A program made the position numbers and the translations under genes. 18,244 nt of DNA, from NCBI GenBank assembly GCA_945916045.1, contig CAMEGH010000003.1:1-18244 (forward strand), read 5' to 3'. Of the stretch, positions 6,645-15,551 are shown piece by piece. This DNA comes from an uncultured Candidatus Saccharibacteria bacterium. Lineage in GTDB: Bacteria > Patescibacteriota > Saccharimonadia > Saccharimonadales > Saccharimonadaceae. Each line of letters starts with the position of its first letter. Position 1 is the stretch's first letter. The notes below the pieces were generated by a model. The model was not told the DNA's origin and ran no database searches. It saw only the letters and a list, made by a program, of their open reading frames with translations.

Positions 6645-9626
6645 ATGAAACGTCGTGAGAGCCCGTTAAAACAACGCTACGCGCCAGATTATTTTGGCTA
6701 TCGGCCAAAGCCGGCCCAACGGCAAGATACGGGAATGTATTCGCACATTCAGGGTCAGTACGACAAACAAGAAACTATCAACAAAATTCGGTTTGAAGAA
6801 CGCCGCCGCGGGTGGCGCGAGCAAAATGCCAAACTTGGGCGTGAAGGCTGGGAAGATTTTGGCAACAAGGAGTTGCCAATCGACCCACGCAAAAGCGAAA
6901 TTATGATGATGCTCGACGAAAACCGAATTTCGCTGCTGGAAGGCGAAACGGGGTGCGGAAAGTCGACACAATTGGCGCAGTATGCGCTTGAAATGGGCTA
7001 CGACCACATTGTGTATTTGCAGCCGCGGCGCGTGACGGTAGATAATATTGCCGAGCGAATTGACGAAGAATTAACTGAACAATTTGCGCAAAAAGGCCTA
7101 GAAAAACCAGATGATTTGGTAGGAATGGCGCATTCTGAGCGCACCACAATGACCGAAGACAGCGCGATTCAGGTGATGACATCGGCGGTGTTTAAAAAAC
7201 GTGGCCCAGAATTGCAAGAAGCATGGCAAGACAAAAAAGTTTTGATTGTGGCGGACGAAATCCACGAAGGTAATATTGAAACCGAATTTGCGGTTGGTAT
7301 GTCGGCCGAAATGATGACCGAGCAGCCAAATTGGAACATGACGTTGATGAGCGCCACGATGGACAAAGCGCCAATTCAGCGCGCGTATCAATCGATTAAC
7401 GAAGGGGCGATTCCAAGTGTTAAGGTAGAAGGTCGGCCGCATAATATCGAATACAACGAAGTTTCTGACAAAAATGTTGTCGAAGTATTTAGCGAAGAGT
7501 GCTACGAAGACGCTAACAAAACACTGATTTTTACCGAAGGAAAGCGTGCCATGGGGGCGATCGAAAACGAATTGCGCCGCCAGCACCCAGATTTGAATGT
7601 TCTTAAATTGCATTCAAAAATTAGCGAAGAAGAGCGCCAGGCGATTTTCCACGCTAAAAAAACCAGCGGCAAAACGGTGATTATTTCGACGTCGGCGGGG
7701 CAGTCTGGATTGACGATTAGGGGCGTTGACCGCGTGATTAGTGACGGCATGACAAAAAGCCCCGAGCTTGACGACGAACGCGCGTCGGGCTTGCCGAGCC
7801 GGCTTTGTAGCAAGGCGGAACTTACGCAGCAAATGGGGCGCGGCGGGCGCGATATTGCTGGTGCGAAATTCTTTTTGGCAAATCAACTGCCGTTTAAACG
7901 TGGCGGCGAAGAAATTGACCCAGAAGATTTTGTGCCGATGGAAAACCGTATCGACCACGCGCCGGCGGATATTTACCACACTATTATTACGCGCAACGTG
8001 CTGAGCGCGGCCGCGATGGAGCGAGATTTTTACAATCTGAACGAATATTTGATCAATTCGGTCGACGCCAGCACGATTGAAGAGGCATATCGTGTACTGC
8101 ATATGTTGGGCGCAGTGGATCGTAATAACGACGTGACGGGCGTGGGTCGGGAAATGGACAAATTCCCGCTGCGGCCAGAACTTTCGCGCGCGTTGGTGGA
8201 AATTTTGCACACCGGCAGCAAAGAGCAGCAAGTGCGTATGGCGGCGATTGTGGCGGCATTTGAAGCCGGCGGCTTGGGTGATGGTGACCCGCGCAAAATC
8301 GAGGCAAATTACGACAAATTGCCCCATTGGGCGAAAGATGATTTTACGGCAGAATTGGCATACATGCGTGATTATTTTGAAACGTACGGCGACGGCGCGG
8401 AAGAAGATTGGCGCTCAACTTCGCCGCAAGAAACTGACGCTGCGCAGCCGATGCTACCAACGCCAATCAAAGACGCGCGCTATGCATTTGACTGGCATAA
8501 TAGCAAGCGCGCTCGCAAGCAATTTAGGAAAATAGCCCGCCGCATGAAGGTGGATAATTACACCGATATGTTGCTTGAACACGAGCCAATTGGCGAAGAA
8601 ATTGAAGAATTGCAAAACGCAATTGTGCGCGGCATGCCGCATTTGCTTTACGACGAAGTGTCGCGCAGTGCGCAGCGTGGCCGGCGCAAAACGCTTCCAA
8701 ATGGCGAAAAGCAGCAGCGCAAAGCCATCGTAAAATACCGCAACATGATGGTCGAAACCGAAGATGCACGCCTTGGGTATGATTTTGACCGCGAAGTCAG
8801 CAAGCGCAGCCGTTTGGCGCGCAGTGCGATCGAAAAATCGGCCCTTATTGCTGGCTATCCACGCTGGTACGATGATGACAACGAACAGCGCCACAACGTG
8901 ATTGAAAAAGGGTTGGTGATTGATAAAGGCCGCATGGAACGCGCGCTTGGAAACGCCGCACTTGACGCGCAGCAACAAACAGAACTTGGCCCAGACGGGC
9001 GTTTGCGTGCTGTTACGCACCGCAAAATTGGCCGTTTGCTGGTGAATAAAACCGAAGCTCGCGCCAAAGCCGATACGGATCAGCGTGTTGAAAAACTCTA
9101 CAAAGCTGCGCTAGAAGATGCCGGCCCGGCGCAACGAGAACTGCGCCAAACACGCAAAGAATTAAAGCGTTTGCTTTCGCGCGTGCCGCACGAATACCGC
9201 CCATATTACCAAGAAAAACCTATTCCAACAGAGACAGAATGTAACGACATGGTGCGAAAAGCCGCTGAAGGCAGCGCCAGCAAAGGCGAACTCGACAGTA
9301 AACTGCGCAATATGATGTTTGAAGATAGCATGTATTTGAACGCAATTTTGCCGCAAGAAATGCAAGAAGCTATTCACAAAACCATGCCCGAAGCGCTGCA
9401 AATTGGCAACGAATGGTTTGATGTTGATTATATTGAACACAAAAATGGTGGTAAATTCCCAGCGGTCGTGCCGCGTATCGCCAATTTCCCGCTGGAGTAC
9501 GCGCACGAATTGCCAGATCGCGTGACGATTCCTGACGGGCGCGAGGTGAAGTTCCATTATCGCTACGACGCCGAGACGGAAGCAACGCTGACTGCCAGCG
9601 AATTGAAGCGCATTGCCCGGCAGTAG
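6645..9626 (+). CDS. DEIH-box RNA helicase, HrpA/HrpB-like
   Basis: This is an ATP-dependent superfamily 2 helicase of the DEAH/RHA group, expected to remodel RNA or ribonucleoprotein in the cytosol. In the 993 residues: Walker A GETGCGKST (100-108), QPRR motif Ia, motif II DEIH (204-207), SAT motif III (236-238), motif V TSAGQSGLTIRGVD, and motif VI QQMGRGGR (395-402). An HA2-type winged-helix/ratchet region follows (YRVLHMLGAV..., PLRPELSRALVEIL). The last 400 or so residues are charged and helical, and I do not recognise them as the long C-terminal domain of HrpA; LPDRVTIPDGREVKFHY near the end is faintly like an HrpB C-terminus. The first 80 residues are basic and also unassigned. The ATG at 6645 (MKRRESPLKQR) is preferred over one 48 bases upstream that lies in the terminator region. 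Confidence 0.88.
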   Translation: MKRRESPLKQRYAPDYFGYRPKPAQRQDTGMYSHIQGQYDKQETINKIRFEERRRGWREQNAKLGREGWEDFGNKELPIDPRKSEIMMMLDENRISLLEGETGCGKSTQLAQYALEMGYDHIVYLQPRRVTVDNIAERIDEELTEQFAQKGLEKPDDLVGMAHSERTTMTEDSAIQVMTSAVFKKRGPELQEAWQDKKVLIVADEIHEGNIETEFAVGMSAEMMTEQPNWNMTLMSATMDKAPIQRAYQSINEGAIPSVKVEGRPHNIEYNEVSDKNVVEVFSEECYEDANKTLIFTEGKRAMGAIENELRRQHPDLNVLKLHSKISEEERQAIFHAKKTSGKTVIISTSAGQSGLTIRGVDRVISDGMTKSPELDDERASGLPSRLCSKAELTQQMGRGGRDIAGAKFFLANQLPFKRGGEEIDPEDFVPMENRIDHAPADIYHTIITRNVLSAAAMERDFYNLNEYLINSVDASTIEEAYRVLHMLGAVDRNNDVTGVGREMDKFPLRPELSRALVEILHTGSKEQQVRMAAIVAAFEAGGLGDGDPRKIEANYDKLPHWAKDDFTAELAYMRDYFETYGDGAEEDWRSTSPQETDAAQPMLPTPIKDARYAFDWHNSKRARKQFRKIARRMKVDNYTDMLLEHEPIGEEIEELQNAIVRGMPHLLYDEVSRSAQRGRRKTLPNGEKQQRKAIVKYRNMMVETEDARLGYDFDREVSKRSRLARSAIEKSALIAGYPRWYDDDNEQRHNVIEKGLVIDKGRMERALGNAALDAQQQTELGPDGRLRAVTHRKIGRLLVNKTEARAKADTDQRVEKLYKAALEDAGPAQRELRQTRKELKRLLSRVPHEYRPYYQEKPIPTETECNDMVRKAAEGSASKGELDSKLRNMMFEDSMYLNAILPQEMQEAIHKTMPEALQIGNEWFDVDYIEHKNGGKFPAVVPRIANFPLEYAHELPDRVTIPDGREVKFHYRYDAETEATLTASELKRIARQ

Positions 9627-9628
9627 TG

Positions 9629-9634
9629 TAAAAT
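9629..9634 (+). promoter_or_regulatory. -10 box of orn, leaderless layout
   Basis: TAAAAT ends seven bases before the orn ATG at 9642. A TG directly abuts it, without the usual one-base gap. No -35 or Shine-Dalgarno is seen, and the box is only a few bases after the helicase stop. Confidence 0.5.
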
Positions 9635-9641
9635 AGAAGAT

Positions 9642-10178
9642 ATGACCAAAAAAGCTACTCTCCTTTGGATTGACCTAGAAATGACCGGCCTGAGCCCGGC
9701 CGACGACCGTATTTTAGAAGTTGCCGCTATTGCGACTGACTGGGATTTTACCGAAATTGCGCGCTATGAGGCGGTGAAGAAAGTTGGCCCGGCGCTGATG
9801 AAAAAACGCATGGTGGGCGAGTTTTGGGAAAAATTTAGCGATGTGCGCGACGCATTGATGACGCAAAACGAGACCGGCAAAAATGGTCGTACGGTAGAAA
9901 ATGAATTGCTCGAATTTGTGCAAACGCATTTTGCGGCTGACGACAAAATCTTGCTAGCGGGAAATTCCATCCACCAAGACCGCAAATTTATTGAAAACGA
10001 ATGGCCGCGCTTGAACGAAACATTGCACTACCGCATGCTGGATGTCAGCGCCTGGAAAGTGGTGTTTGATGGGAAATATGGTAAAAAGTTTGCCAAGCCA
10101 AACGCACACCGTGCGTTGGATGACATTCAGGGCAGTATTCAGGAATTGGAATATTATTTACAGAAAGTGAAGAAATAA
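9642..10178 (+). CDS. orn: oligoribonuclease, DEDDh 3'-5' exonuclease
   Basis: It degrades very short RNAs (two to five nucleotides) to mononucleotides, finishing mRNA decay and, in some bacteria, clearing linear dinucleotides from cyclic-di-nucleotide breakdown. All DEDDh catalytic residues are present in the 178-residue protein: Asp11 and Glu13 in WIDLEMTGL, Asp113 in GNSIHQDRKFI, and His156 and Asp161 in HRALDDIQGSI. Length and motif order match Orn (about 180 residues) rather than the exonuclease domain of DNA polymerase III epsilon. The ATG follows a -10 box by seven bases. The next gene starts two bases after the stop, so orn leads a compact three-gene cluster. Classical Orn is best known from Proteobacteria and Actinobacteria; its presence here is notable but the assignment is solid. 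Confidence 0.92.
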   Translation: MTKKATLLWIDLEMTGLSPADDRILEVAAIATDWDFTEIARYEAVKKVGPALMKKRMVGEFWEKFSDVRDALMTQNETGKNGRTVENELLEFVQTHFAADDKILLAGNSIHQDRKFIENEWPRLNETLHYRMLDVSAWKVVFDGKYGKKFAKPNAHRALDDIQGSIQELEYYLQKVKK

Positions 10179-10180
10179 AC

Positions 10181-10693
10181 ATGTTTGACAACTTATTTGG
10201 ACATAGTACAGAAACAGATTTTCGTGCGGCAGATGCCGGTGGTCGCAATGGATATTTGGTGTTTTCACCAGAGAAAATATCCTTCCATGCCGACTTTTCG
10301 CGTAGTGCAAACCGCGTGTTTGAAAAAGGGCAGGTGGCAGATATCGTGATTGATAGTTCTATTGAATCGTCGGAGCGCTTCACGTTTACGCGGCTTTTCT
10401 TTTTGAAGATGTACGCGCTGGCGTTTCCAAAACGGACACACACCGAACACAACAGCGTATTTATTATTATGACCGATGGCTCGGAAGCGGGATTCGCACT
10501 GCGCGATACAAACGCAGACGAAATGTATCGCAAGATTGAACCGTTTATTGCGGAATTTCGCAACGCGGCACCGGCGCAAAATATGTCATCTGTGGCGCAA
10601 GAATTGGCGCATCTACACGAACTGCACATGAGTGGCGCGCTGACCGACGCCGAATTTACGAACGCAAAAAATCAGCTGATTGGAAAAGGATAA
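10181..10693 (+). CDS. SHOCT-domain protein with possible PH-like N-terminus
   Basis: This is a 170-residue cytosolic protein of unknown role. The last 33 residues (SVAQELAHLHELHMSGALTDAEF onward) fit the SHOCT motif, a short C-terminal helical hairpin with the L-xx-G-xLT-xx-EF pattern that usually ends proteins acting as oligomerisation or membrane-linked modules. The first 125 residues (NGYLVFSPEKISFHADF... SVFIIMTDGSEAGFALRD) look like alternating beta strands and could be a bacterial PH-like fold; that is inferred from pattern only. The ATG lies two bases after the orn stop and three bases separate its own stop from the next ATG, so all three genes are probably co-transcribed and translationally coupled. 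No membrane span or signal peptide is present. Confidence 0.75.
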   Translation: MFDNLFGHSTETDFRAADAGGRNGYLVFSPEKISFHADFSRSANRVFEKGQVADIVIDSSIESSERFTFTRLFFLKMYALAFPKRTHTEHNSVFIIMTDGSEAGFALRDTNADEMYRKIEPFIAEFRNAAPAQNMSSVAQELAHLHELHMSGALTDAEFTNAKNQLIGKG

Positions 10694-10696
10694 TCT

Positions 10697-11032
10697 ATGT
10701 TAACTCGCGAAGAATTTGAAACATTCATTACAAGCCTGGATGAAAAAATCTGGCTGGATTTTCCGTTTGATGAAAAAACAGCCGTGTACAAATATGGCGA
10801 TAAGCCAGACGGCAAAATTGTCGCGTTGGTGGAACTTGGCAGCAAACCGCTGCGCGTCAGCCTAAAGTGCGACCCGCAGTTAGCACAACATTTGCGCGAT
10901 GAATACGAGACGGTTTTGCCGGGCTATCATTTAAACAAACGGCACTGGAACACGATTTTGTGCACCGGCCAATTGCAAGCAGCTGAAGTGCTTGATTTGG
11001 CGCGTCTGAGTTACCAATTAGTCAAAGGCTAA
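10697..11032 (+). CDS. MmcQ/YjbR family protein
   Basis: This 111-residue protein matches the YjbR (MmcQ-like, double-wing) family through VSLKCDPQLAQHLRDEY followed by PGYHLNKRHWNTI, where the family has the conserved lysine/asparagine-rich K-C-D-P ... G-Y-H-x-N-K-x-H-W core. Members have a CyaY-like fold and are often described as DNA-binding, but no clear biochemical role is established. Length is typical. AAAGGA (10685-10690), overlapping the preceding stop, is a good ribosome site six bases before the ATG. It is the last gene of the orn cluster and is followed by a shared terminator. Family membership is confident; function is not known. Confidence 0.85.
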   Translation: MLTREEFETFITSLDEKIWLDFPFDEKTAVYKYGDKPDGKIVALVELGSKPLRVSLKCDPQLAQHLRDEYETVLPGYHLNKRHWNTILCTGQLQAAEVLDLARLSYQLVKG

Positions 11033-11051
11033 TACCTCGTCGCAAACTAAA

Positions 11052-11079
11052 AAACAGCTCCTTTTACGAGGAGCTGTTT
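11052..11079. terminator. bidirectional terminator, 11-bp perfect stem
   Basis: AAACAGCTCCT (11052-11062) pairs perfectly with AGGAGCTGTTT (11069-11079) around a six-base loop. On the minus strand the stem runs into six Ts, and on the plus strand into TTTAGG with more Ts later. It serves two convergent transcripts: the orn cluster and the Pro/Gln-rich protein gene. The stop codon of the latter (11064-11066) lies in the hairpin loop. Confidence 0.88.
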
Positions 11080-11999
11080 AGGTAATTTTCGAGCGCTTCT
11101 TGTAGAGTTTCTAAACTTTCTTGTGTGGAGTTAAGGTATTCTTGCATGGATTCACGCGAATTTGACTGGCGAATACGCTGAATCGTCGCGTGCATGGTTT
11201 GCATTTTGAAGTCTACCTCGCGCGCATACACGCGGTCATAGGTGTCAAGCAGGCGTGCTTCGTTGAGATTGTGGGCCATGTCTTCGTCGTGATACGGCGG
11301 CTTTTTAGCGGCGGACTTAAGCGGGTTCGGGTCAATGCCAGAGTCAGTGAGCGGTTCTTCCATCTGCGAGGCCGAGTTAGTCAAAAACGCCTGGAAGCTT
11401 CCGTTAAACGAACGTAATTGGCTGCTGCTAAGGTGTTTTGTTGAAGTATCTGAAGAGCTGAGGATATCTTGCGTATCAATATAGCTCGCGTAGAGCGATG
11501 ATTCGTCAAGCGTGGTCGGCCCTTCGGCAGGTGGTTGCGCAAATATGAGCACCATAGCGAGCGTCAAGGCCGCCATGCCGCCGCCAATAATCGCCAACAT
11601 TTTTTTTGTGAGGTTGAATCCGGCAATCGAAATGGTGTTGCTCGGCGCGCTCGGCGCAATTCCGCCCAAATAATCGACTGCGTATTGGCCGTTAATGGTT
11701 TGGCCGGCGGCTGGGTCTTGGGTTTGCGGGCGCGAAGATTGCAAATAATCATCGACGCTACTTGGTTTAGAATCGGTTGGTTTTGGCGCGGGCGTGTACC
11801 AATTTGCGGGCGCTTGTTGCTGTTGTGGCGGCGTTTGTGCGTAGGGATTTTGCGGCGCAGCGGTGCTGTAACTTTGCGGCTGCACGTATTGATTTGGCTG
11901 ATTTTGCGCGCCCGTTTGCGCGGCGCCAGGCTGTGGCGGATAGCCTCCATTTTGCGGTGGAGTTTGCGGCTGGCCTGGTTGCGGTTGATTTGGGTTCAT
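11064..11999 (-). CDS. Pro/Gln-rich single-span membrane protein
   Basis: This is a 311-residue protein of unknown function. Residues 1-75 are a low-complexity Pro/Gln/Asn/Ala region (QPQPGQPQTPPQ, TPPQQQQAPANW). A linker leads to one membrane span at about 134-154 (MLAIIGGGMAALTLAMVLIFA), preceded by LTKK; the lysines suggest an N-terminal side in the cytosol. The remaining 155 residues, predicted outside, are Ser-rich and helical, with heptad-like stretches near the end (STQESLETLQEALENYL). No enzyme motif or lipobox is seen. Similar disordered-tail plus single-span proteins are common in Saccharibacteria-type genomes (general knowledge). The gene is divergent from dnaG across 63 bases, and its last four codons and stop lie in the terminator hairpin. 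The ORF is convincing; a role in cell-surface or envelope processes is only a guess. Confidence 0.8.
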   Translation of the reverse strand: MNPNQPQPGQPQTPPQNGGYPPQPGAAQTGAQNQPNQYVQPQSYSTAAPQNPYAQTPPQQQQAPANWYTPAPKPTDSKPSSVDDYLQSSRPQTQDPAAGQTINGQYAVDYLGGIAPSAPSNTISIAGFNLTKKMLAIIGGGMAALTLAMVLIFAQPPAEGPTTLDESSLYASYIDTQDILSSSDTSTKHLSSSQLRSFNGSFQAFLTNSASQMEEPLTDSGIDPNPLKSAAKKPPYHDEDMAHNLNEARLLDTYDRVYAREVDFKMQTMHATIQRIRQSNSRESMQEYLNSTQESLETLQEALENYLNSSS

Positions 12000-12009
12000 A
12001 ATTGTCTTT

Positions 12010-12018
12010 ATTTAAGCA
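12010..12018 (-). promoter_or_regulatory. candidate extended -10 promoter of the Pro/Gln-rich protein gene
   Basis: On the minus strand TG-C-TTAAAT ends ten bases before the ATG (11999), with TTGTAT 18 bases upstream as a weak -35. There is no Shine-Dalgarno, so a leader of about three bases or none is predicted. Confidence 0.4.
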
Positions 12019-12047
12019 CAAGCACTAGGGTAAATACAAGGGGCGCG

Positions 12048-12056
12048 TGCTACACT
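12048..12056 (+). promoter_or_regulatory. extended -10 promoter of dnaG-rpoD
   Basis: TG-C-TACACT ends six bases before the dnaG ATG at 12063, so the message should begin at or next to the A of ATG. No -35 match is seen at the expected position. Confidence 0.68.
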
Positions 12057-12062
12057 AGAAGT

Positions 12063-13780
12063 ATGCAAGATGCAAAAGAAGAAGTGCGCGCGCGGCTGGC
12101 GATTGAAGACGTGATTGGCGAATACGTCGAGCTAAAGCGCGCTGGTCGAAACTTTAAGGGGTTGAGCCCGTTCACGAGCGAGCGCACCCCGAGTTTTGTG
12201 GTAAGTCCAGAAAAAAACATCTGGCACGATTTTAGCAGTAATAAAGGCGGCGATATTTTTAGTTTTGTAATGCAAGTAGAAGGCTTGGGCTTTCGTGAAA
12301 CGCTTGAATTGCTGGCGCGCAAAGCCAATGTCGATCTTTCGTTGTATGAATCTGCCAAATCAAAAAGTATTGCCGCGAAAAAGAAGCGCCTCTACGAGGT
12401 AAACGAAGCGGCTGCGCACTTTTTTCAGCATCATATGGTGCGCAACAAAACCGCGCTTGAATACATTTTTAAAAAGCGGGGGATTAACCGTGAAACCGCG
12501 ACGGCCTTTCGGATTGGATATGCGCCAGAAGGTGGCAACGAGCTGGTGCGGTTTTTGCAAAAAAAAGGTTTTTCCAGCCAAGATATGAAAGACGGTGGCG
12601 TCACCAACCGCTTTGGCGGCGATTTGTTTAAAGGTCGCATGATGGTGCCGCTAATGGACGGCGGCGGGCGCGTGATTGGCTTTACCGGCCGCATTATTGC
12701 GGATGATCCGAACGCACCAAAATATTTGAATACGCCCGCCACGCTGTTGTATGACAAAAGTTGGCACGTGTTTGGCTTTTCGCAGGCGAAAGAGGCGCTG
12801 CGCCAACGTGATTACGCAGTGGTAGTAGAAGGTAACTTGGACGTGGTGAGTAGTTGGCAAGCGGGTGTGCAGCAGGTAGTAGCAACGGCCGGTACCGCCA
12901 TGACGCTGCACCACTTAAAAACCATTGGCCGCATTACGCCGATGATCCGTTTGGCGTTTGATGGCGACGCGGCGGGTTTGAAAGCCACCGAACGCGCTAT
13001 TCCCATTGCGCAAGAAGCAGGTGTGGAACTTTCGATTGTGTCGCTACCGGATGGCGCGAAAGACCCAGATGAACTGATTCAAAAAGACGTGACGTTATGG
13101 CAATCGGCGATTGATGCGGCCGAGCCGGTGCTGGAATGGGTGTTGCGCCAGTACGCGCAGCGTAACGACCTAGCGACTGCGGCGGGCAAGCGTGCCTTTA
13201 CGACTGCGGCAGTGGCGGTGATTCGTACACTGAAGGACCCGGTTGAACAAGAACATTACCTGAAGAAAGTGGCAGAAATCAGCGACAGCAGTGTACAAGC
13301 GGTGCAAGCCAAAATGACGCGCGAAAAAACCCCCGAAAAGCAGCTCAAACAAGTGGCAAAATCTGCCAAAACCGACGCGCCTAATGGCGACGACCGCACG
13401 TATGAAGACGACTTTTTGGCGCTAACCACCATGGACGCGCCAACTCGTGCGCTGCTACAAGACGTACGCGCCGAACAGCTCGCCAACGACACACGCCGCG
13501 CCGCGCTAGAATATCTGCAAACCGCCACCGACCCCTTGCAAAATCTTCCAGAGTATGTAAAAATACTATCATTACGGGCCGATGCACGATACGCCGGGTG
13601 GAACGACCAAGATCGCTACCATGAAGCCGCGCGCTTGCTCCGCCGCATAAAAGACGAATACAAGAAACAACAGAAAGAAACGCTTACAGAGGCGCTGCGC
13701 GATGCCGAAGAAAACGGTGACGAGGCGCTGATGCGTGAACTTTTGCAAAAAATTCAGGCACTAAACAAGGAGATTTATTC

Positions 13781-13784
<4 letters not shown>
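12063..13784 (+). CDS. dnaG: DNA primase lacking zinc ligands
   Basis: It makes the RNA primers for replication. The 573 residues show the N-terminal CHC2-type module (YVELKRAGRNFKGL...), the RNA polymerase core, a Toprim domain with Glu256 in EGNLDVV and DGD at 300-302 in LAFDGDAAGLKATE, and a helical C-terminal helicase-binding region. The four positions that normally bind zinc are Ser35, Thr38, Asp56 and Ser59 (GLSPFTSE and WHDFSS instead of GLCPFHxE and HCFGC), so no zinc can be held, although the fold's flanking residues are kept. The ATG at 12063 was chosen because the frame upstream is antisense to the membrane protein and an extended -10 box ends six bases before it. The TGA stop overlaps the GTG start of rpoD (GTGA), the conserved dnaG-rpoD operon order. 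Confidence 0.95.
13767..13772 (+). promoter_or_regulatory. Shine-Dalgarno fixing the rpoD GTG start
   Basis: AAGGAG eight bases before the GTG at 13781 is the best ribosome site in the window. It lies inside the end of dnaG and supports the GTGA-overlap start. Confidence 0.8.
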
Positions 13785-14851
<1,067 letters not shown>

Positions 14852-14873
14852 AAACTGCTAATAGGCAGATATG

Positions 14874-14905
14874 AAAGCACCCGCCGGAAGTGGTGGGTGC
14901 TTTTT
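14874..14905 (+). terminator. intrinsic terminator after rpoD
   Basis: AAAGCACCC (14874-14882) pairs with GGGTGCTTT (14895-14903), and five Ts begin at 14901. It may also serve the minus-strand kinase gene ending at 14922, but the T run on that strand is only three. Confidence 0.85.
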
Positions 14906-14921
14906 ATGTATTACTTAATTA

Positions 14922-15500
14922 CTATTCGCCAAAGAATGATAAGCTTTCCAGCTCACGGTCGATTTGCGCGTGCAAATCTTCAAGCGATCCATCGTTAATT
15001 ACGTAGTGGTCGGCAATTGCAATTGGGCCACCTTTTTCAAGGTTTTCGATTTCTGCCCAGTCGCGTTTTAGGGCTTCATCTTTGTTGAGCGGGCGAACGG
15101 GGCGCTCGCCAAGGCGTTTGTGGCGCACGCTGCGTGGCGCCAAAATTGCGACCACATTCATTTCGCCAGGGAATTCATGCTTAAGGAATTTGTACTCCGT
15201 CCAGCTATACAATCCGTCGGCGATGATGTGGCGTTGGCCGGCATCAATTAAATCGTGAATTTGCTTGGCGATGCGTTTTACGATCACATCGTTGCCTTCT
15301 TCGGCACGAAGTTTTTCGCGCATCATTTGTTCGTTGGCAGGGGTTGGCTCAAGCCCGGCGTCTTTGACGGCTTGCAAAACAACGCCGCCAAAATAGACTT
15401 TAGGGATTTGCTTTTCGGTAACGTAATCGACGGCGGAACTTTTTCCTGCGCCAGGCATGCCGACAAAGGCGATAATTTTTGCGTGATGTTGGGTACTCAT
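14922..15500 (-). CDS. P-loop kinase, UPF0200/dephospho-CoA-kinase-like
   Basis: This is a 192-residue cytosolic nucleotide-binding protein. The P-loop is GMPGAGKS (14-21). Downstream, YFGGVVLQAVKDAGLEPTP, IIADGLYSWTEYKFLKHEFP, the arginine-rich lid (RHKRLGERPVRP) and ADHYVINDGSLEDLHAQI follow the order seen in the UPF0200 family of small kinases, best known from archaea. The last motif is also shared with dephospho-CoA kinases (CoaE), so a CoaE-like activity is possible. The substrate is not known from sequence. The ATG lies eight bases behind an extended -10 box on the minus strand and has no Shine-Dalgarno. Other small kinases (adenylate or cytidylate type) fit less well, as their lid and nucleotide-monophosphate motifs are absent. 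Confidence 0.8.
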   Translation of the reverse strand: MSTQHHAKIIAFVGMPGAGKSSAVDYVTEKQIPKVYFGGVVLQAVKDAGLEPTPANEQMMREKLRAEEGNDVIVKRIAKQIHDLIDAGQRHIIADGLYSWTEYKFLKHEFPGEMNVVAILAPRSVRHKRLGERPVRPLNKDEALKRDWAEIENLEKGGPIAIADHYVINDGSLEDLHAQIDRELESLSFFGE

Positions 15501-15508
15501 GTCTGTAT

Positions 15509-15517
15509 ATTGTAGCA
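15509..15517 (-). promoter_or_regulatory. extended -10 promoter of the kinase gene
   Basis: On the minus strand TG-C-TACAAT, the same nine bases as at argS and the MscL-like gene, ends eight bases before the ATG. It lies in the 51-base gap after the antiporter gene, showing that the kinase gene has its own start. Confidence 0.65.
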
Positions 15518-15551
15518 GAGGTGAGCCCGAAAGCCCACCTCGTACAAATTG

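Noticed and set aside
7614..8327. A 237-codon minus-strand frame opposite the helicase gene
   Set aside because: It is the complement of the conserved helicase motifs; its Arg/His/Phe-rich translation has no start signals or family match.
11535..12062. A 176-residue upstream extension of the dnaG frame
   Set aside because: It is antisense to the Pro/Gln-rich gene, its Trp/Arg/Leu-rich translation matches nothing, and known DnaG proteins begin at the QDAKEEVRARL equivalent, directly behind an extended -10 box.
14856..14869. CTGC-taatag-GCAG hairpin just after rpoD
   Set aside because: A four-base stem beside a much stronger terminator; probably chance.
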